DNA from: Rhizophagus clarus
Taxonomy: Eukaryota; Glomeromycota; Glomeromycetes; Glomerales; Glomeraceae
DNA: 64,000 nt
Direction: 5' to 3'
Assembly (NCBI GenBank): GCA_015698045.1
Contig: BLAL01000302.1
Coordinates: forward strand, 62,001-126,000
Shown piece after piece: positions 26,052 through 38,440 of the stretch (its first letter is position 1; each line of letters begins with the position of its first letter). The translations under genes were made by a program, and so were the position numbers. The notes below the pieces were generated by a model. The model had not been told where the DNA came from. It made no database searches and worked only from the letters and a program-made list of their open reading frames with translations.

Positions 26052-26978
26052 TATTATTATAATACTTTTATATAAAATAATTATTTTCATAAATATCTCA
26101 TATTTTTATATATTTATATAAAAGAATATTTAAATTTAAAAAATAAATGTATTTGTAATAATTTGTTACAAATATTATTTGTATATAACAATTTTAAAAA
26201 AAATTATAAGAAAGTTTATAATATATAAACTTTAAAAAATAATATAATAGATATATTTTTGCTTTCTTAATAAGTTTATTTAAAATAATAAAAAATGATT
26301 TTAAATGTTTTTTTAATTTATATAATAAAAACCTTTTTTTTACTAAATAATTGGCAAAAAAATATCCTTTTTTAGAAGTCCATATAGTCTTGTATAATAA
26401 AAATTTTCCTTTTTTTTTTTTGGATTTGTATAATGTCACGTGACTTAAACTGACCAATAAAAATATGCTAAACTTAAACTTAACAGTTATAATATTACTA
26501 ATATAATTGTATCAAAAAAAAAAAACTATTTATTTTTTTAAATTATTTACCTTTATTTGGATTGAATGGATATTTGATAATTTAAATTGAATATCAATTC
26601 ACTATCTTATTGAAGGAATAAAAACTAGCATTTAAATCAAATAGTATTACTTTATAACTAATAATTCTAAAATTTGCTAAGAATAATAATTATCTAATGC
26701 AAATCCGCCGTAATACTTTCCTTGTACAGGATATACATATCGACACAAATTTTATTACTTGTACCAGGTAAAGTATAAAAAAGTTTTATTGGCTATTATA
26801 TTAGAGACACCTTTTCTGGATTCTCCCCCGTCCTTGTGGAGAATATTTTCTTTGATACGTTGTATACAAATCTAAACTCGCGTCCGAAAGTCTCTTTGTT
26901 GCTCATTCGCAACTGTACCTAGACCTTTGTCTCGTTCGATCAGGGACTCTTGGTGACGACTCATCATACACTCATACG
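26052..26978. promoter_or_regulatory. AT-rich spacer and presumed promoter/5' leader of the myosin gene
   Basis: Base composition rises from very AT-rich to mixed after about 26700. The last 280 bp before the myosin ATG (CTCCCCCGTCC tract, then CTTTGTTGCTCATTCGC) look like a promoter or leader. No specific element could be proven. A minus-strand open frame here is not supported. Confidence 0.35.
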
Positions 26979-29900
26979 ATGACTTCGCACTCTTTAGATG
27001 TCTATGGAAAGGGGACAGCTGTGTGGATTCCAGACGACAAGGAAGGCTGGATAAGTGCGCAGCTGGTTTCAAAGGATTTATCTGGCGATAACGCAAAACT
27101 TACATTTTTAACAGACGACGGGAAGGTAATTCACGAATTCCGTGTTGTGTATTATTTTTGGAATAGATTTCCTTTCTATTTTCGCTCTTATATGAAATTC
27201 AAATCTGAAGCGTTTTTTTTTTCTCGATTCTGGTTAAGATTAAGTGTTTTTTCGAGATAATAAATTGAATACATTTATAAAAAAGTTAAATTCACTCTAT
27301 GTTCAAATTTCTCGTTGCTTTATGCTTGTTAGGATGTAGTGATTGCAACTACTTTGACCAAATTGTCGAAAACAAATAATGCCGAATTGCCACCTTTACG
27401 TAATCCTCCAATGCTTGAGTCTGCGGATGACTTGACCAATCTAAGTTATCTTAATGAACCTGCAGGTATTTGTTGACTTTTTGTTATGATTAGATATTTT
27501 GTCACATCAATTATAAAAGTTTACATCAGTCAAATTTATGTTAATTCTATTAATTTGATCAATTTCATCAGTGCTCCACACAATTCGTACGCGTTATTTA
27601 CAGCGCACTATTTACACATATTCCGGGATAGTTTTGATCGCCACGAATCCGTTCCAAACTGTTAACCTATATACGCAAGATATTATTCAGGCATATTCCG
27701 GAAAACGACGTGGGGAATTAGAACCACATGTGTTTGCTATCGCTGAAGATGCTTATCGTGCAATGCTTAGAGATAAACAGAACCAAACAATTGTTGTATC
27801 GGGCGAAAGGTAACTTAATTATATCATGCAGCATATAAACTTATGAATTAGATTATGTTAATTTTGTCTCAATTTCAGTGGTGCCGGTAAAACCGCTAGT
27901 GCTAAGTTTATCATGCGGTATTTTGCATCGGTTGACGACAAAGAAAGACCGCAAGATGTAAAGAAATCAAATACTACGACTTCCGGCATGAGTGAAGTCG
28001 AAGAACAAATTATGGGTATGATGATAACAGGATCCTATCAATAATTATATTGTTGTTAACAATATACATTTATAGTTGTAATTAATATAATATTTTGTGC
28101 AAGTCATTAAAAGTTTTTAAATATATTTATAGCTACAAATCCTATTATGGAATCTTTTGGTAATGCAAAAACGACCAGAAATGACAATAGTTCGCGTTTC
28201 GGTAAATACCTCGAGGTACATAAATTTCAAATTTCAAATATAAATTGTATTATGTCAAAATGATTTGTTATTGATCGCATATTACTTTTAGATTCAATTC
28301 GATAAAAATCAAAATATCATTGGTGCCAGGATTAGGACTTATTTATTGGAACGGTCAAGATTAGTATATCAACCAGAAACCGAAAGAAATTATCATATTT
28401 TTTATCAGGTAATGAAATTTTAATCGTCTAAATTTGGTATTATTCTATCATACTAATTATGTCGTATCAACCGTGTAAATATATAAATGATAGCTCTGTG
28501 CTGGTGCTCCACCATCAGAGAAAAAGAACCTTGATCTTGGTGACTATACTCAGTTTCATTACTTGAAACAAGGTGGCTCGGGTACAATTCCAGGTGTTGA
28601 CGATACGGCAGAATTTGAAACCACGCAGAAAGCCTTGTCTGTTATAGGGATAACAATTCAAACTCAATGGCAAATTTTTAAACTTTGTGCTGCTCTTCTA
28701 CATATTGGTAATATTGATATCACGGAAAGCCGTAATACAGCTATGGTTTCTGAAACAGATCAAGCTCTTATTACTGCGACAAAGTTACTTGGTATAAAAG
28801 CGGCAGATTTCAGGAAATGGCTTGTTAAAAAACAAATAGTTACGAAGTCTGAGAAAATTGTTAAAGATCTCAACGCACAACAAGCTACTGTAGTAAGAGA
28901 CTCTGTTGCCAAATATATTTATGCCAATCTTTTTGATTGGCTAGTTAGTGTAATAAATGAAAGTTTGTCTAACGAAGAAGTTACTAAAAATATTTCAAGC
29001 TTTATTGGTGTTCTTGATATTTATGGTTTTGAGCATTTTAAGAAAAATTCTTTTGAACAATTTTGCATTAATTATGCGAATGAAAAATTACAACAACAGG
29101 TATATTTTCTTTGGGAGATATGCATTGTGAAATATTTCGTTTCTAGATCTACTTTGATTCATTTATAAATTTTCAATTATTTAGTTCAATCAACATGTAT
29201 TTAAATTAGAACAAGAGGTAGGAATAAATTTACGAAAACCATTTTTTAAATTTTTATTTTGCAATTAATTAATCTTAGTTTGACATCATAGGAATACGTA
29301 CGCGAAAAAATCAATTGGACTTTCATTGAATTCAGTGATAATCAACCATGTATCGAATTGATTGAAGGTAAAATAGGAATTCTTTCTCTTTTAGATGAGG
29401 TAAAGTTTAAATTTTACTTATACATATATAAAAGCGCATAATAATTTGGTTAATTCGTCTATAAGAGTTTATTATAATTCAAACCTTTTTATTTAAATAG
29501 GAAAGTCGTTTACCGGCCGGTACCGATAGTTCTTGGTGTAATAAACTATATCAGCATTTTGATAATCCTGCACATAAAAAATATTTCCAGAAACCTCGAT
29601 TTGGAAATTCAAGTTTTACAATTAGTCATTACGCACACGACGTAGAATATGAGGCAGAAAATTTCTTGGAAAAAAATAAAGATACCGTACCAGACGAACA
29701 TCTCGCGTTGCTAAAAAATACTGATTTTGAATTTTTGGATGATATCCTCACTAAAGGATCCGCGATAACAGCTTCTGCAGCCAAGGTATGATGATGCGAT
29801 ATACTTAATATAAACAAGTCATATGCTCCGCAATTTATTTTCATCCAAATACGTTTCATTTCTTAGCCCGATGCTAAACGTTCTAGCGTGATAGCGAAGA

Positions 29901-32900
29901 AGCCAACACTGGGTTCGATCTTCAAAGTAAGTAACGGTTAATTCTTTTTGTATATTTAGGCTGTTTAAAATTTTGATATTTTCGGAAATATTTTAGGTTT
30001 TGTTTTTAATATAATTTCAAGTCAATGCGTGTATTAATTGAGCATAATTTCATATATCTTTAGGCTTCTTTAATAAGTCTCATGGAGACTATTAATTCGA
30101 CAAATGTTCACTATATTCGATGTATTAAACCTAATGAAGCTAAGGTGGCCTGGAAATTTGAACCTCAAATGGTTCTATCTCAGTTGCGTGCATGTGGTGT
30201 ACTGGAAACTATTCGCATCAGCTGTGCTGGTTATCCTTCACGGTGGACTTTTGATGAATTTGTTCAAAGGTATTGATTTTAAATGAATATTTATTTCATT
30301 TTATTTAATTAACCAGTTATTAACATATGGGTATTTGAAACTAGATATTATATGCTCGTTCGTTCCAAACATTGGGGTCCAGATACCAAAAAACTATGTT
30401 CTGTTATTTTGGATGACTCTATTAAAGATCCTGATAAATACCAAGTTGGCATAACAAAGATTTTTTTCCGTGCCGGCATGGTAAGTTTAAATAAAGATAA
30501 AAAATGCATATATTTAAATTATATATTGATATGCATATATGTATCAGTTGGCTTATTTAGAAAGGCTTCGCCTAGACAGATTGAATGAATGCGTAACACT
30601 TATGCAAAAGAATATGTTACGGCATATGCACCAAAAGAGATATCAAGCCTTGAAAACAAGCACTATCAAAATTCAAGCGTTATATAGAAGACGTGCTGCA
30701 ATGGCTGAACTTAAACGTCTCCGCGAAGAAAAAGCGGCTATTACTATTCAGAAAAATTGGAGGAGGTATATTCAACGAAAACGCTATTTACGTGCAAAGA
30801 AGGCTATACATAAACTACAAACTGGTAAAAATAATTTTTTTTAGTTTTGTTTCATATTTGAAAAATTTATTGATTCATTTCTGTTGAATAATTCATTAAA
30901 ACTATAGCTGTTCGAGGTGTTATTGCGCGACAGAAATTTGAAGTATTGCGTCGCAACGCTGCATCTACTAAAGTTCAATCCGTTTATCGTGGATGGTAAA
31001 TTTTTTTTTTTTAATTCAGATTTTAAAAATTATTGATTTTTTGCCGCTAAATTATTTATTTATTTATTTTTTTAAAATGCTAGGGTTGCGCGTCGTGATT
31101 ACAAGATGACTTTAAAACGTATTATTTATATTCAATCATGTCTTCGTCGTCGTTTGGCAAGGGCTGAGCTCAAGATGTTGAAAATTGAAGCACGTTCTGC
31201 TAGCCACTATAAAGAAGTTTCATATAAACTCGAAAATAAAGTTATTGAACTTACACAGAACTTAGAGCAAAAGTCTCAAGAGAATAAAACCTTAGAAGCT
31301 AAGGCGTCAGCTTTAGAAAGTCAAATTAAATCATGGATTGAAAGGTATGAAAAGCTAGAGTCTGATGCTAATAGTTTCAAAAGTTCAACAAAACAAAGTA
31401 CCATTGGAATCGATGAATTCAAGACTCTTCAAACTGAAAAGGAGACACTTGAATCTCGTTATCGAACTTCACTTGAAAATATCAAGAAGCAAGATACAGA
31501 GATTCAACGACTTACAAGTGAAATAAGCAAAAAAGATGACGAAGTAGCACGACTTCGTGCGACTGCAGCTAAATATAAGGGGGCTGAAGACCCTGCCACA
31601 GTGCTTGCTTTGAAACAGGAGATCTCTACTCTTAGAGAACAATTGGCTAAAGTTAAAAGCGGTGTTAGAGGTACGTCACCTCCACCACCACATCGTCAAG
31701 AAAATGGCTTCTTGACAGCTGCTGGCTCCTCTTCATTGAAACTTCCATCACAATCACGAAGACCTCGACGACATAGTTCTGCTGAGTCTTGGGGACCAAA
31801 TGAGACGGCCAGACGTAAACCCAAAACATCAGTTGATTTAGTAATGGCCGAAGCAAAGAAACCAGGATTAAGACCGGTTACCGTATCATATACTCAAATG
31901 AATGTTCCAAAAATTAAATCCCCAGGTGGTCGCATTCATTTACCAGGAGTTGAAGATGACCCAGAAGAAGAGGTAGATGAATTGTTTTTGATCGTTTCAA
32001 ATAATCAATTGTATAATATATTATTAATTTGAATATTTGTCAGATTATGAAACTTCTTGATGATGAAGAGACACTTGATGAAGAAATTATAAATGGGTTG
32101 ATTAAGTCTCTGAAAATACCTCTCCCAAGTTTACAAAATCCCCCATCACAAAAAGAAATTCTTTTCCCTGCACGAATCATTAGTCTTTTGGCAAAGCAAA
32201 TGTGGAAATTCGGATTCATAAAAGAATCTGAGAGGTTATTTGCTAATGTAATGAAAACTATTCAAGAACATGTAATGGTAAGCATAATTTTTGAAAAAGA
32301 AATATTTGATTTAAAGCTTTTATATATTAATATTTAAGATTTTATCAAATCTTTAGGATTTTGAAAGCGATGAAGCAATTCTTCCTGGTGCATATTGGCT
32401 TTCTAATGTACATGAGTTGTTATCATTTGCTAATGCTGCCGAGAGAGACATGTTGCGTGGAGTAAATCCAGCTGCTGATTCAGGAGGAAAGGCGTTTGAA
32501 TGGCACGATTATGAAAGATTAGTATCTATTGTAAAACATGATCTGGAAAGTCTCGAATACAACATTTATCACACATGGATGAAGGAACTTAAAAAACGGC
32601 TATTCAAAATGGTTATTCCTGCAGTGATCGAAAGCCAATCATTGCCTGGATTTATAACTAACGAGAACAACAGATTTCTTACGAAATTCATTACTGGGCC
32701 TACAACCCCCGCTTTCAGTATGGACGACCTTCTCAATTTTCTGAACAAAGTGTGGAAAGCTATGAAATCATATTATGTTGAAATGTCAGTAATTCAGCAA
32801 GTGGTTACAGAATTGTTAAAACTTATTGGAGTGACTTCTTTTAACGATTTATTAATGAGGTAGTGTAACATTGTCAAAAAATTATTTTCTGAAAGCAGTT

Positions 32901-33701
32901 TTGGATCTTTTATCTTGTATGTTTATATTTTTTCTCTTCATAGACGTAATTTCTGTTCATGGAAGAGAGGTATTGTTTGTCTTTGATATTTACCATTTCA
33001 AAAATTGAAATTTAAAAAATAACTTTTACTTTTTTTAATCACATAATTAGCAATGCAAATTCAATATAATATTACTAGGATCGAAGAGTGGTGTAAGAGC
33101 CACGAAATGCCTGAGGGCACGCTTCAATTAGAACATTTAATGCAAGCTACTAAATTATTACAACTTAAGAAGGTAATAATTATTATATTTTTTTAATTTA
33201 ATTATAATACATATATTTACTTTGTCTTGATACTAGGCAACATTGGGGGACATCGAAATCATATACGACGTTTGTTGGATGCTGACTCCTACACAAATAC
33301 AAAAACTTATAAGTCATTATTTCGTTGCAGACTACGAGGTAATCCTTATTAAAATTTTCATTCTATGAAATTTATTGTAATATTAAATGTTAAATATTCT
33401 TTTTATAATCATAGAATCCAATAAGTCCAGAAATTTTGAAAGCCGTGGCTAGTCGGGTTGTAGCAAATGATAAAACAGATATCTTAATGCTCGACGCAAC
33501 TCCATTAGAGGATTCTGGCCCATTTGAAGTACCTTCACCACGTGAAGTGGCGCCACCTGATAATTATTTGCCTGCATGGTAAATATATATATATATATAC
33601 ATTTTTTTAAATCAAATAATTAATTTTATTAATTAATTCTAATGAATTTATTTAGGTTAAATTTGCCACACATAAAACGTCTCGGGACTTTAGCAACATA
33701 A
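26979..33701 (+). CDS. MYO2: Class V myosin heavy chain
   Basis: Actin-based motor that carries vesicles and organelles, needed for polarised growth in fungi. Exons: 26979-27125, 27333-27465, 27572-27809, 27879-28015, 28133-28215, 28292-28408, 28494-29099, 29185-29217, 29292-29399, 29501-29785, 29867-29926, 30064-30269, 30345-30480, 30548-30824, 30908-30995, 31084-31972, 32044-32277, 32357-32859, 32944-32969, 33051-33172, 33237-33338, 33415-33578, 33656-33701. They sum to 4740 bp, exactly 1579 residues plus stop, a normal length for class V. Visible parts: N-terminal SH3-like region (1-50), P-loop GESGAGKT (about 171-178, split by an intron), switch [10 protein letters not shown] (about 233), DIYGFEHF (about 460), [10 protein letters not shown] (about 666), six IQ motifs (about 770-905), coiled coil (about 905-1085), a Ser/Pro/Arg-rich linker, and the DIL cargo-binding tail (about 1260-1530). 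All introns are GT-AG. It appears intact and is the only clear housekeeping gene here. The symbol follows the yeast orthologue. Confidence 0.95.
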
Positions 33702-35734
33702 GTCAATATACATATCATCAATATCACGAAGTAGTTTTTGTATAATATGATATGTCAGTTAAATTATTTATTGAAATTTAATAATCTGTATTGATAGATA
33801 GTAAAAGTTACTGTTATATAAATTAATAAGGTAAATACTATGAAGTGTTATGGATTTATTTATGGTAAAATATAAAATACTTTAAATTATTAAATTATTT
33901 CATTTAAAATCTTATTATAATAATATAAACGATGAGAAAAATACATTAATCAAATTTAAAACTTAAACCTTAGTATAAGCTTTTGAAAGATTTTACTGAA
34001 CCTTTTAACCTTTTGTCCACACTATTAGTGAAGTTTTATTTTATATATATTTATTGTATTTTACATTTAAGCATTAGAAACATTTTGCAATACAATTCTG
34101 AAGTTTTTACTTAATAACAACTTTTATCCTGGCCAAAATTGAAAATATTTTAGCATATAAACTGCGGCAGTATTCTATATAATATTCTGATTTTTTCCCG
34201 TAGAATTCAAGATCCATCCCGCTAATATCAAACTCACAATCCAACTTAATTTTTTGTTTACCCCCCTTCCCCTAGTTTTTAAAAAATTGGAGAAGTTACG
34301 AAAGTTTTAGAGGTTTCAGAAGTTTTGGATTTTACATCTGTGATGAAACTAATTTCACCAAATTTTAGAGGTTTCACCTATGGGCAGGTTTCAGTTTTGC
34401 TCACAACATTATTCAGAGCGGTTTCTTTCTGACATGTTGTGAAATTCAGAATTCCTTCTTCTTTATATTATTTATTTAATTTTCAGATCAGAAAATAATG
34501 TAAGAAAAAAATAATAAAAATAAAATGATAATAACAAAATTTATAGTATAATGTGAGCAAATTTGTAAGAAAAAAAAATGACAAAACACAATGTAAGAAA
34601 AAAAAAACAAAACCTCATTTTTATAAGCAAATTTTTCATCATCTGATATTATATTAAAATGATCTAATTATTTCTTGAGAAAATTTATATATAATTGTTC
34701 TAATTTCTCAAAACTAGTATTCAGATCCATAACGGATAGAAACAGATATCCATTATTATTGGGTATCTGGTTTGATGTTTAGGTTAACAGTTATCATCCA
34801 GATATAAAATTGACTAAGATTTAACCGGTTGAATCTGATAAAGGTATCAAATATCAGATAGCTTTCATTGATCTGGATTTGTAACAGGTTAACAGATTAA
34901 TTGTTGTTTCATAACAAAAATCAGCAAGAAGTTTTATTTTAATGTAACTATTTTAATAGTATAATAAAAAATATATCTTATATAAATACAATAATAAAAA
35001 TTTATGTAATCATTAAATAATTACTCATTATCCACTTGTTATTCATCTTTGTCTGTGTATTGTAAATCTATAATTGCACTATTAGTTTAATTTGTTCACT
35101 TAAGTTCTTTGTCTGTATATTGTAAATCTGTAATTGTACTATTTGTATAATTACTAGGGAAACAGAAACTGTTGAGAGTCCAGAGCGAAATATTTATTTT
35201 ATTTTGTTACATTTAGCGTATTGCAATTTATTTTTATTTTTATTTACTAATGTAGCACAAAATTTATAACGTAACGTGTGCAGACAAATGGATATTGCCA
35301 TGTGACCTTAATTAATCATCACCTTTCATAAACATATATAGTCCTTCGCTTCGTTCCAGACAATAAACCTGTTTGTATTGTTGTTTTACCCTTTGTAATT
35401 AATACAAAATAAATCTTTATCTATGATGCGTTTTGAGTAGTATTTAGACCCAGTTTGTTAATAGATAAACTGGATCCATCCATTAGGAAAAATTCAATCT
35501 GAATTAATATCAGTTAATGAATTTTCAATCTCAGTTTGGGTTTGATCTGGATTAACTGATATCTTAGCAGATAAATAACGGATGAGTAACAGGTAGATAG
35601 TGGATTAATAACAGGTGGATAACAAGTGGATAATGGGTGAATAATGGGTGAATAACATAAATAATAAGTTGCTATCAGATTGTTAACAGATGAATAACAA
35701 GTGGGTAATAAGTATTTATTTAATGAATGCTTGC
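33702..35734. other. Intergenic DNA with repeat fragments
   Basis: After the myosin 3' end no gene is supported. At 34700-34900 and 35440-35580 lie related GATCTGGATT / AACAGGTTAAC-type repeat segments. At 35040-35145 a sequence with TTTGTCTGTRTATTGTAAAT occurs twice in tandem. At 35580-35700 an irregular minisatellite of AACAGGTGGAT / AATGGGTGAAT units is found. Confidence 0.5.
35172..35440 (+). mobile_element. Possible solo LTR or 3' fragment
   Basis: A block of more balanced composition begins TGTTGAGAGTCCAGAGCG, contains a TATATA followed by GTCCTTCGCTTCGTTCCAGA and then AATAAA. This is the order (promoter, then polyadenylation signal) expected in an LTR. No target duplication or matching second copy was found in the window. 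Confidence 0.25.
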
Positions 35735-36107
35735 TTATGTTAGTCAACAATATACAGAAAATGAAGTACATGAAATAATTAATGAATCAACATTTTTACA
35801 ATTTGAAAAAGAGGAGAATGAATTTGATAATAAAAGAAATACCTTTATTTTAGATATTCCTAATCATGAAGTGTGAGTTTTAATTATTAAAGAAATGTTT
35901 AATTTAAAAGATGCAGCAAAATGTTTATATGATAATGATGAAGATTTTGTTAATAGTGATATTAATGAAGATATAAGTAATAATGAAGGTAATAGTGAAA
36001 ATGAATTAGATAATAGTGAAGATGTAGAAATGGAAAGTAATTATAATATTGAAGAATTAATTCAACAATATTCACTTGATGACAAATTAGTAGAAGATAC
36101 TTTATAG
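35735..36107 (+). pseudogene. Fragment of an acidic-tailed protein, probably transposon-derived
   Basis: The frame from 35735 reads MLAYVSQQYTENEVHEIINE, then ILDIPNHEV, a TGA stop near 35874, then VLIIKEMFNLKDAAKCLYD and an Asp/Glu/Asn-rich tail ending at 36107. It looks like the last part of a longer protein whose 5' part is missing. I do not recognise a domain; the position among repeats suggests transposon origin. Confidence 0.35.
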
Positions 36108-36819
36108 TTTACTTTTAAAGCAAATTTGTGTATTTTTTCACGTGTTTATAACCTTTGTAATAATAAATGTTAAACAATAAATGTAAATATATAATAATTA
36201 GACTATAATTAGTTAATTTCACAGGTAAAATACTGATCAATCGGGTACTTACCCGATTGGTAACTTTTTTTTGATTGGTTACTTGATTTGTTTGATAGTT
36301 AAAAATTTGTTCATATTTCAATCAGGTATCAATCAGGTTATTACCTGATTGATAACTATTTTTTAATTTAAATTTACTGATTGCTCACTTTTAAAACAAA
36401 TGTTAAAATCGGGTATCAATCAGTAATTACCCAATTGCTAATCATATTTTAGTTAAATAAAAGTAGACAGCTATTATTAAATTTGCGATTGACTTAAATA
36501 CACTCAACCTAAATTAGGACGAGTAGTTATATATTTTATACTAATTGAGGCCGAATAGTGTACTATTTTTAAGTTACATATTTTATATCAATTCATTATA
36601 GTTAATAATTGGTTTTTCTGAAAAAGTTAAAATTGGCCTTAATTTTAAATCACGTGATATAATCTTGATAATCGATCAAACTTTTTTTTGACTTTTTTAA
36701 ACTTTCTTCCCTTTCCTTTTTATTCACTTTGTCCCTTTACTTTCCTTTATCCCCTTAACCATCCTTCGTCCTTCACCCTTCCACTTCCCTTTCGTCATTC
36801 TTCTCCTTCCCCTCTCTCT
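36108..36819. repeat. Palindromic AATCAGGT-type repeat segments and AT-rich DNA
   Basis: Between 36220 and 36450 segments such as CAATCGGGTACTTACCCGAT and ATCAGGTTATTACCTGAT alternate in both orientations, forming short palindromes. They resemble the ATCAATAGG units of the element at 10537-11541. The pyrimidine-rich run at 36690-36820 is not coding. Confidence 0.5.
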
Positions 36820-38440
36820 TTTATTTATAGGAAACCAGTCAGAATTAATCTGGATATACAGGCATGTTTTCATAATTTGAAAACAAAATGGTATATAATC
36901 TTTTTTAGTGGGAAAACGGCTATGAAGTTAGATATATAGAATTCAGGTAGTTAAGTTTCGATTATTGAAACTTTTTATATATAGAAAACTAAATTAACAA
37001 GATCAAACTATACTAGACTTTAATTTATTTAAAAAAAAAAACATTCTACCATTTTTTTTTTTATTTTTTAGGGAAAATGGTTCCAAAGTTGGATACCGGA
37101 ATCCTGATAAGTAAATTTAATTATTGAAACTTACCGACTTTAATTTATTTAAAAAAATGTTATATTAAACATTTTTTCTTTTTTCTTATTTTTTTTTTAG
37201 GGAAAACAGTTTTAAGTTGCCTACCGAAACTATTTCGACGTTTTGGCATAGTATATCATATGATATACATAGAGATTTCCAAGATTTCTGATTAGTTCGA
37301 TCAATTTTAATATCGCTGATTTACTGATCGTCAATAATCTTTTTTTTATTTTTTTTTTATTTAAAAAAAAAAATTTTATTATTTTTACTTTATGTAAGAA
37401 AAAGGTCAGAACTTGTAAAATAAAAAAATGGTTAGTTTTTGAATTTCGACTTTCCATTTTTTTTTTTAAAAAAATTTTCTTATTTTCAGTTATTTAAAAC
37501 TGATTTTCCCTTTTTAAAAAAAACAAAAACTTATTCGGTTTTTTTTTAAAAAAAAAATTATTATTTGGTTTTTTTTTAAAAAAATATTATTTTTTTCTTT
37601 TTTGTAGGTTACCGGACGAATATTATGAACTGGACTTTTGGAATTGAGGTAAATGGGGGGGAGAGGAATTCTACTTTGTTGTTAATAGAAATGTTAATGT
37701 TTCTTCTCTTTTTTGTAGGTTGTCAGACGAATAATATAAACCAGACTTTGGAATTGAGGCAAGTGAGGAAGGAAAATTGTATTTGATTATTTTAATAGAA
37801 ATGTTTCTAATGTTTCTTCTTCTCTTTTTTTGTAGATTGCCAGATGAATACTACGAACCAAACTTTGGAATTGAGGCAAGTGAGGGAGGGGAAATTGTAT
37901 TTGATTATTTTAATAGAAACGTCTCTAACGTTTTTTCTCTTTTTTGTAGGTTGCTAGACGAATACTATGAACCAGACTTTGGAACTGAGGCAAGTGAGGA
38001 AGGGGAAATTGTATTTGATTATTTTAATAGAAACATCTCCAACATTTCTTCTCTTTTTTGTAGGTTGTAGACTTTAGAACTGAGGTAAGTGAGGGAGGGG
38101 AAATTGTATTTGATTATTTTAATAGAAACATCTCTAACGTTTCTTCTCTTTTTTGTAGGTTGCCAGACTATTTAGACGAATCTGGACTTGGAATGTAAGG
38201 AATGGGGAAGATGGGAAATTCTTTTAATATTAAAGAAATGTATTAACATTTCTTTCTTTATTTTTTATGTCACTGAACTCCTCAGACGAATCTGAACTGG
38301 GAATGTAAGGAATGGGGAATGGGAATGGGAATTGGAAATTGGGAATAAGGGGGAGGAAATTCTTTTATTATTAAATAAATGTAACGTTTCTTATTGTTAT
38401 ATTTTAGATTGCCAGGCTCTTAGTCTTTGGGTACTAAAAG
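36820..38440 (+). repeat. Tandem array of exon-like units with splice-like signals, about 115 bp unit in the core
   Basis: In the regular part (37590-38160) six units start at a CTTTTTTGTAGGTTG or similar acceptor-like motif (near 37607, 37719, 37835, 37950, 38064 and 38159). Each is followed by about 40 bp of the type CCAGACGAATACTATGAACC, then AGACTTTGGAATTGAGG, and a GCAAGTGAGG or GTAAGTGAGG donor-like site; the remainder includes ATTGTATTTGATTATTTTAA. Less regular relatives lie at 36820-37220 and 38200-38430. No single open frame spans the array. Confidence 0.75.

Noticed and set aside
29629-29859. Minus-strand frame overlapping myosin exon 10 (also 31665-31856)
   Set aside because: Antisense to strongly recognised myosin coding sequence.
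36688-36939. 83-residue Pro/Phe/Ser-rich plus-strand frame
   Set aside because: It comes from a pyrimidine-rich tract and has no protein-like pattern.
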